Shown: piece by piece, positions 12,700-23,474 of the stretch
Position numbering within the stretch: the first letter of the stretch is position 1
How the letters are laid out: the number at the start of each line of letters is the position of its first letter
From: Acanthochlamys bracteata
Lineage: Eukaryota > Streptophyta > Magnoliopsida > Pandanales > Velloziaceae
Assembly (NCBI GenBank): GCA_019914995.1
Contig: CM034131.1
Location: 7,658,501 to 7,722,500 of the forward strand
DNA: 64,000 nucleotides
Direction: 5' to 3'
Notes under the pieces: generated by a model
What the model saw: the letters and a program-made list of their open reading frames with translations, nothing else
Told to the model about the DNA's origin: nothing
The model's database searches: none
Position numbers and translations under genes: made by a program

Positions 12700-14080
12700 G
12701 GCTGTAGTGGAATGTGTTATTGGAGTGTGTTAAATTTGTAGATAGAAGGTTAGCGGGACCATGGTATGAGCTGATATCACCAAGGCCTCGGTATAGTTTA
12801 ATATACCGAGTATTCTAACTGTTTTTAGACAGCCCATCGTCATTTGTTATTGGCTCATTGCCATGCTTGTGAAAATTTCAGTCATCGTCTCCTGTGTATT
12901 GGGCGACCTATTTAGTACCGAGGGCATGCGTGAAATTGAAATTAGATGGAAACAGTAAAGTTTAATTGAAAAATATAAGGTAAAGTTTGAAGTTAAATTT
13001 TAATTTGAAAGTAAAAGTAGAATTTGTTGATAATTAAAACACATAGTCGAATTCAAATTTTAGAAAAGAAATAAAATTTTTGTAATTTAAAATATACTCT
13101 TTATCTTCGACATCTCGACTTTATTAACGTTCCAAAGCCATAGACCTTTAATTCATTTTTGCCAACAAAAGTTCCTACCTGCTAGTTGATTTTATGATTA
13201 AGGTTGCCAAAATCAAAATTTTATATAAAATTTTTTTGCTCAAGTAAAATCGAATCGAAAATTTAAAATAAGATAAAAAATTTTACATACCAATAAATTT
13301 TATAATTCTTTTAAAATACTATTAAGGATCTTTTATAAAAAAATTTCTAATATTTGTTTTAAAAAGGTTAGTACATTTATAAAAGAATTTCAAATTCTTT
13401 TAAATTAAAAAAAACCACTCCATAGTTTATAAAAAAATTTCAAAATTATATTTTTTCAAAAGATCTTTTTAAATTTTATAAAAAAATTTCTAAAATTTAC
13501 AAAAAACTCTCTCAACTTTAATTAATTATAATCTTTTTTTCAAAAGTAAAATCATAAAAAGATTAAAATTTTATTGATTTTAAATTTTAAATCAAAATCT
13601 AGATGAGATTTTACATATAAAAAATTATTTGAAATCAAAATCATTTTGATAAAATAAAATCATAAAATTTTAATATTTAAATTAAAATTTTGATAAACAT
13701 GCTTATGATAATCAGCCTTTACCGTACTCAAATGCGAGGGAAGAGATACATACGTGACAAATAGGGCATTGATTGGAATGCTGTTGCAGTCGACTAAAAG
13801 GCTCTTCTGTTCCTGTTAAAAACTAGAGTCGGTCTGGTTCATCCTATCAACTTCGGACTGACCTAAGCTAAGCTGAAATTTTAAATTCTTTCAGAATTTG
13901 TTGATAATTTTAAATACATGCTATTACTTTATAATAATTTTGTAGAGCTGAAACAATTAAAAATTATTAAAAAAATTATGTTAAATATGATTAAATGACA
14001 TATTTATTTTCAAATATTACCACTATAATTATTTACTTTCATTATCTTTAATCATACTGCTCTTCTTATTTTTAATCGAC
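12700..14080. other. Spacer after FLK
   Basis: The FLK 3' UTR probably ends near 12670-12700 (AATAAA-like signal in TTGAAATAAATTTG). Beyond it lies a perfect small hairpin at 12787-12810 (9-base arms, 6-base loop). The rest, 13000-14050, is very AT-rich non-coding sequence. No gene seen. Confidence 0.6.
12787..12810. repeat. Short perfect hairpin downstream of FLK
   Basis: The 9-base arms CTCGGTATA and TATACCGAG are exact inverted copies around a 6-base loop. It lies about 400 bases past the FLK stop. It might mark the transcript end region; no T-tract or other signal confirms a role. Confidence 0.6.
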
Positions 14081-14153
14081 TTGTCGAGTTCTTTCCAAAT
14101 AAACTCTTCTTCCAATCTCTCACTGCTCTCCTTCCACCGCGATCACCACCACC

Positions 14154-14551
14154 ATGGCCACTGCAATCTCGACAACCAACATTGTCGTTTCTCTCTCTCT
14201 CAGCAGCTGCGTTTCTCCTTCCTTCCTCCGTTTCCTTTCCACCTCTCGCTCTTTTCCCCTTCTCCGCATCTCCGCAGCGGACACCGCCTCTCCTCCTCTT
14301 CCTTCTCCATCTCTTCTCACAGAATCAACTCGCACAGTCACCACTATCCTCACCATTTCTCAATACTCGCGCTACATTCATGTGAATTCACCTGGTGAGT
14401 GGATCGTTTGTACCACTAATGTAACTTGCTATGATTTTTTAGTTTAATGCCAGCAGTTTACAATGGTGTACGACTGAGGTTTTGACATTGGTGTCTTATA
14501 GAGGAGACTGCATTATCCCTTATGACAGATATCTTTAAGTTATGTAGGTAA
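14154..14551 (+). CDS. Small plastid-like protein of unknown function (two exons)
   Basis: Exons 14154-14394 and 14502-14551 give 96 residues. The ATG sits in a strong plant start context (CACCACCATGGCC). The first 60 residues are rich in Ser, Thr, Leu and Pro with few acidic residues, like a chloroplast transit peptide. The 107-base intron has a clean donor (CTG|GTGAGT) and acceptor (TTATAG), and exon 2 continues in phase as EETALSLMTDIFKLCR before TAA. A second donor (TAG|GTAATT at 14548) could splice to an acceptor at 16078; that product also ends after the same Arg, at a TGA. I do not recognise a family. It could also be the 5' remnant of a once longer gene. Location in plastids is inferred from composition only. 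Confidence 0.5.
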
Positions 14552-15556
14552 TTCTTACTGTTTGCATGTTGGTAGCACTCCCTAGAGCATCAATATCCAT
14601 AAGTTTGGTAGGAAAATCTTCTTTATTAAACCTTATACCTGGATTAGGGAGATCATTGAGGACCCAAACTGAGTTCAGCGCTTATGAGGTGTAGCTTGTA
14701 CAACCAACATTCTCTGCTGCCCTGGTCATGGACTTGAGACGATATTATAAGCTGTCAGCTAGATGTGCCTTGATGGTGCTCGATTTTCCTATACGAGTAC
14801 ACTATTTTGCTTGTTGCAAACCAAACCGCCTATCTCATGATATTGTTAGGTGCATTTCTAATTGAACATATCCAAGGCAGGAATTGTTCTTGAACGAAGT
14901 ATATTATTAGATACTTTACCTTAGTTAAAACTACAAAATTTGTGAACTTTCTAAATTTGCAAGGTTATCTTTGGAAGAAGGAAACTGTCCAGTGGTGTTC
15001 CATTTCTTTGTTGGTTTTTATCATCTTTTGCTCGGCACTTAGATTAATACAGTAGCAATGTCCAGCTTGATTATAATAGACTTTGCACCGTTAGAGATCT
15101 GTTCTTGTAGCATTCTTCTATGAAGACATTTGGGGAGCACATAATATTCCCCCTAACATGCAGATTTTCAACTTTTGTTGTCTTAATTTGTGGAGTGTAA
15201 ATGGCTAACTCAGAGGAATATTTAGCATTTGTTCTTTTGAGAATTTGGCAAACCTTCACAGCATTTTATTTGTGATCTGGAATACAAACATATGAAATGC
15301 ATTCCACTGCTCAGATAAGCATGTAATTAGGACTTCTACAAAGCCTCTTTATGTCTAACAATCATCTTATTATTATCATTATTTTTTTTTTACAAATACA
15401 ATCATCTTATTGATGACAAGTTGAATTCTCAGCTGAAAGGAATAAACGCTAAAATGAATTTTCTCTGGAAACTAACAGTAATCCCTGTTAGTCATATTTC
15501 TACTATCTGATTAACTTAGATTGCATGTATAAACTACATATGCAGTATGCAAGAAG
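14552..15556. other. Intron or 3' region of the small plastid-like gene
   Basis: No coding exon can be supported here. If the donor at 14548 is used, this is intron running to an acceptor at 16078 (GAATTTCAG); if not, it is 3' UTR and spacer. Confidence 0.4.
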
Positions 15557-15786
15557 TCAGTTGCGAGAGCTTGGTGGTTTGCAAAGGTGGTTAGGATCAT
15601 TTGTCAAGCACGATGTACCAGAGCCTGACCCAGTGCCCTTAGCAAGGGATTCAAAGAACACCCTGCCATCTTTGCTCGACTGCCACCATTGCAGGACTCC
15701 AATTGGCCTTGCATTAGCGGAAAGAGAGCAGTAATGCAAGCTTGCACAAGCACAAGAAGCATCAGCTGTTTGGACGAGATTGCCAT
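15557..15786 (-). pseudogene. Frameshifted CTNIP/SCREW-like secreted peptide gene
   Basis: Read on the minus strand from the ATG at 15786, the first 15 or so codons form a hydrophobic signal peptide that opens MAISSKQLMLLVLV, close to the MAISKKVMVIVLV of the intact neighbour at 17.5 kb. The frame then runs into unrelated sequence. A second frame opens at about the same place with SLH...ANARP, matches the neighbour's SLH...EARP, and ends in a Cys-Leu-Thr-Asn-Asp-Pro core with a second Cys and a Pro-rich tail before TGA at 15557. The span is 230 bases, not a multiple of three. The break falls at a CTTGTG repeat (about 15745-15759), a likely slippage site. No ATG opens the second frame and no plausible intron restores it. 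Either a true pseudogene or a sequencing error. Confidence 0.7.
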
Positions 15787-17271
15787 TTCTGCTTCAATTA
15801 CTGATGCTTTTTGGTTGCCGAAAGCTGAGTTCTTGTAGATCATTGCTGTTGTTACTGCAGTTGCTGTTTGTTGTGAGAGAGCAGTGAGGCTATGGTTTGG
15901 TGTTTATAGTGTTTGGTAATGCATGAGAATGGGCGTTGAATTCTATGCCGTATGTTTTTAACATGCATGAATTGTCTGTCTCATATAGATTTGGTAAAAT
16001 TAAGTTGACACCTCTGACTAATAACAGCGAATGCTACTGTGTACTCGTTCTAATAGTTATTCCTATGAATTTCAGGTGAAGGGAACAAGAACATTAACAG
16101 AAGAGACGGCGATTCTTGTACCAAGAAGCTGAAGAGTTCGTATGCAATTTGTTGATGCAAAACTTAGACACGTCTGAATTCCTATTTTTTGGCAAGAAGC
16201 TATGACTAATACCATGAACCTGCAGGTCAATAGAGTTGACGTTCTTGAATTGACTGCTTGAATTGAACCGCGACAGTTTTGCTGTTTATGAATTTTTCTA
16301 TAGTCTGTTTCTGACTTGGGTTGTAATTAACAAGAACAGAAACGGCACAAACAGTATCCTACTATCCCAGTGCTCGATATCTAACTGTTCCTTTGACTTA
16401 GAATTAACAAATATATTAACTTCAGAGATCGACTTCATCTTAAACCTATCTGATAGTGTTGTTTTCGTGGACGCAAAAACTTGATTATATACAAAGCCGG
16501 TTTATTTTTACTTCAAGAACAGATATTATTGGGCATATCTGCATAAGAATTTTCCAATTTGCATGCATGAAAGCTTGTAATATTACAATATAGCCGTTCA
16601 GTAAATTCTTCGAGATCTGTTTATAATGTTCCCACGTAAACTTAATAAAGATAAATTGTTTTGCTTATTATTCAAAATTAACTTCAGAAATAACTTATGC
16701 TATATAGGGTGAGTTATTCTAACTTGGTTTGGCTTGACTGAATACGATACCAATTAAAAAGTATAGTGATTCAGTATACGAATAATGGAAAGTTTATGAG
16801 GGCCTATAAAATATAACTTTTGAAAAATAAAGAATATTTTTTTATATTCTTAAAATTTTAAGTAATTTTATAAGATATTGTAAAAATTTTGTTAAAAATT
16901 TTTAAAATAAAAATAGTATGAAAAATTTTCCAAATATAATGCCAAACGTGCCTTAGTTGTCGTCGTCTGAGCTGGAGTTTGACGGAAAAGTAAGCTAAGC
17001 TCGCAAATGTTTTCAAAACAGAAAACGTGTACGCATAAAGCATAATATCGTCAAGTCAACCAAGTAAAACAACTGCATAAAAAAAGTTGCCAATAATGTG
17101 TTGGATAACAACACTACAGTACTCATCAACTCATGTTCATCATTTAATCACAATATAATCATTCTAGATAATATACATTTTTATTCTCATTCGTAAATAA
17201 AATCAAATGATTTAACTACATCAATGATCCCTAAGGAAAGAATAACCATATACGTACATATACTTCAAACG
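15787..17271. other. Spacer between the two peptide genes
   Basis: No complete gene. An acceptor-like site at 16078 may start a non-coding last exon of the plus-strand gene at 14.15 kb. The part 16790-16945 is AT-rich and ends in a ...TGCCAAACGTG motif like the foldback elements elsewhere in the window. Nothing else recognised. Confidence 0.5.
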
Positions 17272-17529
17272 TTATGGAGGTGTTGGACAGTTGCCGCCGG
17301 TCTTGTTGGGATCATTAGTGCAGCCAGATGGCCCTGAAAGAGTTCGACCAGGACCTTTCAGAGACTGTAACATTACTACAAGATTATAACCTGCTGAAGC
17401 TGTCTCAGGTGATGAGCATGCATAGTTGTCTCTGATGAACAAAGGTCTCGCTTCCATTAGAGACTGATGCAAGCTTGAGATCACCAATACTATCACCATA
17501 ACTTTTTTCGAGATTGCAGCCATAGCCAT
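17272..17529 (-). CDS. CTNIP/SCREW-like secreted phytocytokine precursor
   Basis: A single-exon gene of 85 residues from the ATG at 17529; an in-frame ATG 33 bases further out (17562) is possible, but the inner one gives a cleaner signal peptide. Residues 1-27 are a hydrophobic secretion signal (KKVMVIVLVISSL core). A variable middle follows. The C-terminus has SGPSGCTNDPNKTGGNCP with two cysteines (70 and 81) and a Pro-rich end. The Cys-Thr-Asn-x-Pro core, the two cysteines and the small secreted precursor match the CTNIP/SCREW family. Arabidopsis members are sensed by the receptor kinase HSL3/NUT and act in defence and water-loss control. The usual Ile of the core is Asp here. SGPS also recalls PIP peptides, the main alternative. 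A decayed tandem copy lies at 15.6 kb. Family assignment is from memory of the motif. Confidence 0.7.
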   Translation of the reverse strand: MAMAAISKKVMVIVLVISSLHQSLMEARPLFIRDNYACSSPETASAGYNLVVMLQSLKGPGRTLSGPSGCTNDPNKTGGNCPTPP

Positions 17530-17649
17530 TCTGCAACGAATGTGTATGAGCAAAAGCTTCAAAAATCTAGCTAGTGTTAACTTCGGATGTCTTTTGTTGT
17601 TCTTGTAGGGAGCTTTGAATGGTTTGGGAGATGAGTTAGATCATGGGCA

Positions 17650-17656
17650 ATTTATA
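17650..17656 (-). promoter_or_regulatory. TATA box of the CTNIP-like gene
   Basis: On the minus strand CTATAAAT lies about 120 bases before the preferred ATG, a normal spacing for a short leader. Confidence 0.6.
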
Positions 17657-17659
17657 GAG

Positions 17660-19400
17660 CAGAGATAAGAGAATTCATGTTGAATTGGTGTTGGAATTCT
17701 ACGCAAAAAACGCCGTAGTATTATATGAACGTAGGATTAATAATCATATGAAAATTCTTCACATCTCAAAAAATTGCATGAAAATTTTGACTGGAACAGT
17801 GCATAGCTATTGATGTTAATTTCCAGGTTTAATTTATGGATGCCATCAAATTAAAGTACGTATTTAATTCTTGTTTGTAAAAAGTAAATCACATACCTTG
17901 TGCCTGGAGATCAATCCATGCCTAACTCGATCGTCTACAACATTCTTCAAAAAAAAAAAATTTAATTTGATTACTTAGTTGTATTGCCTGTAGGATATAT
18001 ATTCAAAATGAAGAACCATGTACAAAGATCGAAGCTCGAAAAGTCATTAGCGGAAAGTAGCATGCATTAGTTAGACTTAAGAAAAATGAAAGATAATCTT
18101 TTTGTTATGTCTGTCCTTCGTAGTAACTTCTTTGTACTTTTTGAAGGAAGCTAAAGAAATAATTTAGTCAATATACTCTAGTTCTTGTTGTTTGAGAGCG
18201 CTTAAAAAATAAAATTTTTTAAAATAAAAAATATTTTTATTTTTTAAAAATAAATTTTATTTTTTTTTTTTTAAAAAAATAATAAAAATATATAATAAAA
18301 AAATTTCACTTTATAAATTTTTTATATTTTTTAAATTTTTAAATAAATTTTTTATATATTTATAAATATATATTAAAAAATATAAAATTAAAAAAATTGA
18401 AGGGTAACGTTTGAAACGCTCTTCTTAGTCTGCATTTTGCTGGAGCTGATTGGAATTCTGCAATGAAGAATCAAGGGCCTCCATGCATATGCAGTACATA
18501 GGCACCGATTTGGCAGTACGATTTTTGAAGAATATTTAGTTTTATATTTATTAAAAATTATTTTAAAGTTTAAAATTATGAAAAATTATATATCATTATA
18601 ATCAAGAATGCATTAAAATACTGATATTTTGTTACCGTATTGAACAACTAATTTCAGGTTTGCGGTGTACGTATTAAATTTTTTTCCTCAACATCTTTAC
18701 AAAACAAAAAACTATACAGTGGGCAACATAGGCCTGGAGCTATAGAGCTCATTAAGGAAGTGTTTGAAAATATTTACGTAAAAGAAAAATAAATAAATAA
18801 AAATATTGTTTTATTTTTTAGCTTAAAAAATTAAATATTAATAAAGAATAATAAAATTTTATGATGTAATATTTTTTTATATTTTTTAAACTATTAATAA
18901 TTTTATAAATATTATAAAAAATTTTGTTAAAAAATATGAAATAAAAATTTTTTTTTGAACAGCTGAGAGAATTAATGCAAAACACACGTACAATCTGCTG
19001 AGCCCATAAGTGAGTACAATGGGCTATATACAGTTGAGCCGAATCCATCAAATTGATTGGGCTAATAACAGCCTTTGACGCCAAGTGAAAACAGGACGTG
19101 TGTTTAATCACAGAGCAATCACAATTACAAAAACTCTTGTTTATTCATATTTTTAAATAAATTTTATAAAATTGTTATAAAATTTAATTTTAAAAAAAAT
19201 TTATAAAATTTTACTATTACTTATTTTAAATTTTTTCAAACAAAAAATATAAAAATTATTTTAAAATAAAATAAAAATATTTTTAATTTTATAAGTAATT
19301 CCAAATTTCTCCAATTCTGACTTTTAAATGTTAATAGGTTAGTTTCCTGAACAAACAAAAAACAGATCCCGCAATACTCGATGTGTATAATATTAACAAC
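17660..19400. other. AT-rich spacer with foldback-type repeats
   Basis: No gene seen. Three very AT-rich blocks (18190-18425, about 18759-18960 and about 19130-19305) resemble the foldback elements found elsewhere. The stretch 19400-19660 is CT-rich and is likely promoter and leader of the START-domain gene. Confidence 0.6.
18190..18425. mobile_element. AT-rich foldback / MITE-like element, copy 2
   Basis: Left edge TGTTTGAGAGCGCTT and right edge AACGTTTGAAACGCTCTT flank almost pure A/T sequence made of mutually complementary runs (AAAATAAAAATATTTTT types). It lacks coding capacity. The edges share the GTTTGA core of the other copies. Confidence 0.4.
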
Positions 19401-19661
19401 TCCCAACTTTTAATTTGTCTCGCTTCTTCTTCTTCTTTTATCCAATCACCCAAAAAAATCTCCCCTTTTTTTACTTTCTTTTCCTGTATTCCCCTTCCCT
19501 TTCAATTTCATCTCTTTCTTGAATAATTTAAGCTGTCCTTTTCTTTCCCACAAGTGGATCTAAAGAAACATTCAGATCATATCATCATCATCAACAACAA
19601 CAAGAGCAATATATTGTTCTCGTCTGATTGATTGATCGATTTGTTTGATAGAGAGAAGAAA

Positions 19662-22600
19662 ATGGGGGGAGGAGATTGGTGCAGTGAGCTGGTAATGGGA
19701 ATGATGAAGCCCCCGGCAGTATGGGAAGCAGTGGTAGACGTCATAGTTTGCGTCGTTCCAATCTGGGCGGCTGTAATGATCGGCTTGTTTATCGGTTGGT
19801 CATGGAGGCCGCGGTGGACGGGATTGCTCTTCTTGGGCTTACGTGGCAGGCTCAACAGGCTTCTACTTCTCTTATGGGCCCCGCCGACCTTCACTGGACT
19901 CGGAGCTCGGCGGCTTTGGTTGGCCTTTACCGCGCTCTCTGCGTTCTCTCTCTGCCGACGGTTGTGGTCTTCGTCTTCGTCCTTTAGAAGAATAACTAAT
20001 AAAAGTAGTAATAATGGAGACAGCATTGAAGAAGATAGCGGTGCTGCTGGTGGTGGTCGTGGTACGGGATCGACGGTGAGGAGAGTTGCTTCGTTGCCTT
20101 TGATCGATAATGCCGGCATCAGGTTTGGTGCTAATTTCTGTGTTTTTGAAAATATTAATGGGGGCAAAGTAGCGATTTGTTTATTATTTCAAAATTTTGT
20201 TGTGTTTTGTTGAGAAATATTGGTTGGATTGTCTAATGAGTTGGTCGTGCTTCTGATGTGCTGTAGGTTTTTTACATTGGATAAGTTGGATTTTGTGCTC
20301 TAGGTTAAAAATAGGCAAATATTTTTAGGCTTTTAGCTAATTTGATTTGGTGAGCTGGGTGTACCTTTGGTATTGTTAAATTAATTGTGATTGGAAAAAT
20401 TGGGATTTTTATCGGGGAGAACAATGAATTCTTTGTTTTCTGCTTAAAGTTAATTTTTGCATGGGAGAAAATATGAATGGTAGTTACTTTATGTTTGATT
20501 TACTCTATTTTCATATGAACGTTAATAATTTTAATTTGTTCTTTGGCTTTGAATGGAATGTACTATTCGGACATTGTGCAAGACATTATATATGCAACAA
20601 ACATTGATTGACTAATTGATGTTAGGATGTAACAACCTTTTGATAAGTTCTTGTTGGAAATTAGTTCAACATGCTGTTAACAGTCTTCATAGAGGTTGTG
20701 TTATGTGTTCCTTAAATTGTTCTCATGTGTGATAGAAACTAACCTCTTTGTTAATCTTGTTTGAGTCGTTACAGTGGAACCTCTGAGGGAGATCAGGATA
20801 TTGTGACTGAGAAAGATCTAGAGCATCTACTGCAATTTTTAGATGGCCGGATTGGAGATGCTGCTTGGCAACATATGATGGAGAGGACCACACCAAACAT
20901 GACCTACCAAGCTTGCCGTCTTGAACCTGAGGTAAGCATGAACTTGTTCTCATAGTATGCTGGTTGCTTGGATTAAGCAAATGATTATGATGCTTCCTTT
21001 TGTTCTACTAGGTCATCCATTGTCATAGTTGTTAACTGGTTGTTTAAATTGTGTTGCTGGTCTCTTTTAAAGTGTCGTGTTGTATATACTCTATTCTGCG
21101 ACAAGTATGATCTTATGCATCCTTGCTAGTGGAGATGGTTTAGGCAGGTTAAAAGATGAGTTTAATATCTTAATGAGAACTGTGGTAATTTTTATGCAAT
21201 TGCTTTGTTGCACTACTCTCAATCGTATTTTCTTGCCAGCAAGTTTACTCTGTTAACTACTTTTTTTCAGGAAGGCCCTGTAGTATATCGCAGCAAAACT
21301 ATTTTTGAGGATGCTAGTCCTGAGTTGGTGAGAGATTTTTTCTGGGATGATGATTTCCGTCTTAAATGGGATGCTATGCTTGCATATTTCAAGGTTTTGG
21401 AGGAAAATCCAGATAATGGAATGATGATCGTTCACTGGATTAAAAAGGTACTACAAGAATTACTGTTGGATCATATTGGTTGCCAATCAGTTTGTTCTTC
21501 AGCTGATAAACTGGTTTTTGGTATTCTTTCCTTCTGCAGTTCCCTTTCTTCTGTAGTGATCGGGAATATATTATTGGTAGACGCATCTGGGAGACTGGAA
21601 AGACTTATTATTGTGTGACTAAGGTACCATTTACTGTTTTCTTCCTGAAAACTGATGCTAGTGCATGCTGTGTACTTATGTCATTTTTCTCTGTTTCTTG
21701 TGCAATTACTATAATCCCGTAAACGAAAGCATTGGTAAATATTGATTGTTTTGGATGTGGGAAACTTTAGACATGAATTCTTTAATCGCCTTTTAACTAG
21801 AAACCTCTTAGAACTAGGGCATAGTAACCTTGGAGGTATCATATGTTGAGTTGTGACTCTATAAGAGTTCCCAGTTGTCGGGGGTTGGACTTCTGAATTA
21901 TGACTTATGATGTTAATTAGAAGGGATCAGATATACTCCATTTCTCAATGAAGAGCCATACGAAAATCTTTTCGAATTGATAGCTTCTAGCAAGTGGTTC
22001 GACATGCTGGAGTACAGTTTAACAGTAGTCAATAATGCCAAAACTATGTTTACATTCTGAGATTATTTGTTTTCTTTCAGGGAATAGATTCTCCATCTGT
22101 ACCTAGGAGAGAGAAGCCAAGACGTGTGGAACTATATTTCTCAAGTTGGCGTATCAGAGCCGGTATGCATGTGCTATGCGCATTATTGTATTGCTTTATT
22201 TCTATTTTGCACAGAATTGTTGAAAGTACTTTGTTCTGCAATGCATCACTAACTCATTGCAACAACAACTAGTGTTTATGAGATAGATGTTGTATAGTAC
22301 ATGCCAATAATTGGCAGTTCATGGTTAATTCATGCTACTTGAAAGCTGATATGCCCACCCAGTTTGTTATCGCAGGTTGATGACCTAATAGAGTACCATC
22401 TTGATTTTATTTTTTGTTAAAGCCATGCCTAGGATGCAAGTCCTTTTTACTAATATTTTAACATCTCGGGAACTCCTTACAAGTACAGTGGAATCACGCA
22501 AGCAGGATGGGCAACTTTCAGCTTGTGAGGTAACTCTGATCCACTACGAAGATATGGGCATTCCCAAAGATGTTGCAAAGGTTGGCGTTCGTCACGGAAT

Positions 22601-22916
22601 GTGGGGAGCAGTCAAGAAACTCCAGTCTGGCATGAGAGCATATCAGCTTGAAAGAAAGTCAGAGACGCTCTCCAAGGGTGCAATTGTGGCACAGATGACC
22701 ACAAAGATCCCTAGCACTGGTGCCATCAGTGTCTCAGATCCTGAGACAGCATGTGCAGAAACCAAAGGCCATTCGCCTGATGTTCTGAGGGCCCAGCCAG
22801 GAATTGATTGGAAATGGGTTGTTATTGGAGGAGTAGCTGTGGCCTGCGGTCTGCAGACTGGATTGATAGGTAAATCTCTGCTGTTGGGAGCTGCAAGGAG
22901 ACTCGCCAGAGCCTGA
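19662..22916 (+). CDS. Membrane-anchored START-domain lipid-binding protein
   Basis: Exons: 19662-20122, 20775-20931, 21271-21447, 21540-21623, 22081-22162, 22489-22916; 462 residues, with all phases consistent. The N-terminus has hydrophobic segments (about 23-47 and 53-72). A START fold follows at roughly 175-385, with recognisable blocks: WDDDFRLKWDAMLAYFKVLEE, HWIKKFPFFCSDREYIIGRR, YYCVTKGI and VELYFSSWRIRAVES. A last hydrophobic segment (about 427-455, KWVVIGGVAVACGLQTGLIG) anchors the C-terminus. This layout matches plant START proteins of the At4g14500/At3g23080 group, annotated as lipid-transport family; the ligand is unknown. The second exon may instead begin at 20766, adding three residues. 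START domains bind lipids or sterols in a deep pocket; membrane association here is inferred from the hydrophobic ends. Confidence 0.93.
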
Positions 22917-22989
22917 GTTAATCACAATCTGCCGAATTGTATTTACACAGATATGCGATGCTATTTGAAGAGTAATATTGTATGCAATA

Positions 22990-23474
22990 CATACATTTTT
23001 GTTTTTTATAGTGGAGTCTTAAATCTTTTCCAGTTGGTCACTTATTTTAGGATGATCATTGAACCAACTGTTGTAATTTTTGCCCCATTTTTTTGGTGCT
23101 CAACGTGTAGAGGCCTGACTTTATGATATCGACTTGATCATATCTTACTCACCAGGGTATATTTATAACTCCGGAATCATGTTTAGAATATTCTTTAGGT
23201 ATCTACCTAAATCATCAAAGTTTTTTTCTCAACAAAACGTATATAGAGTAAAATCTTGGATGTAACCTACTTTTATTTTAAAATTCTTTCCTCACAGGTT
23301 CTGTACCTGTAGTAAAATTCAGGCAAGAATTTATCCCGTTGTTTTGAGGCGCGTATTACCCAAAGTAAAGTTGCCGGCCTCAAGCGTAAAAAGCTTTAAC
23401 GTTTGCTCTTCCGATGAGCTTGCAAAGCTGCCTTTGACCATAGAGAGCTAGCCGGTCCGCTGTCAAGCCACTGC
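22990..23474. other. Spacer after the START gene
   Basis: The START 3' UTR probably ends near 22980-23030. Beyond it no gene is seen before the P-loop kinase relic. Confidence 0.5.

Noticed and set aside
15525-15734. Plus-strand open frame of 69 codons that looks like a second exon of the 14.15 kb gene
   Set aside because: It cannot be joined in phase to exon 1 or 2, and the same bases on the minus strand code for the CTNIP-like core, so it is a shadow.
19577-20167. Minus-strand open frame of 196 codons
   Set aside because: It is antisense to exon 1 of the START gene, has biased composition from the GC-rich sense strand, and has no domain.
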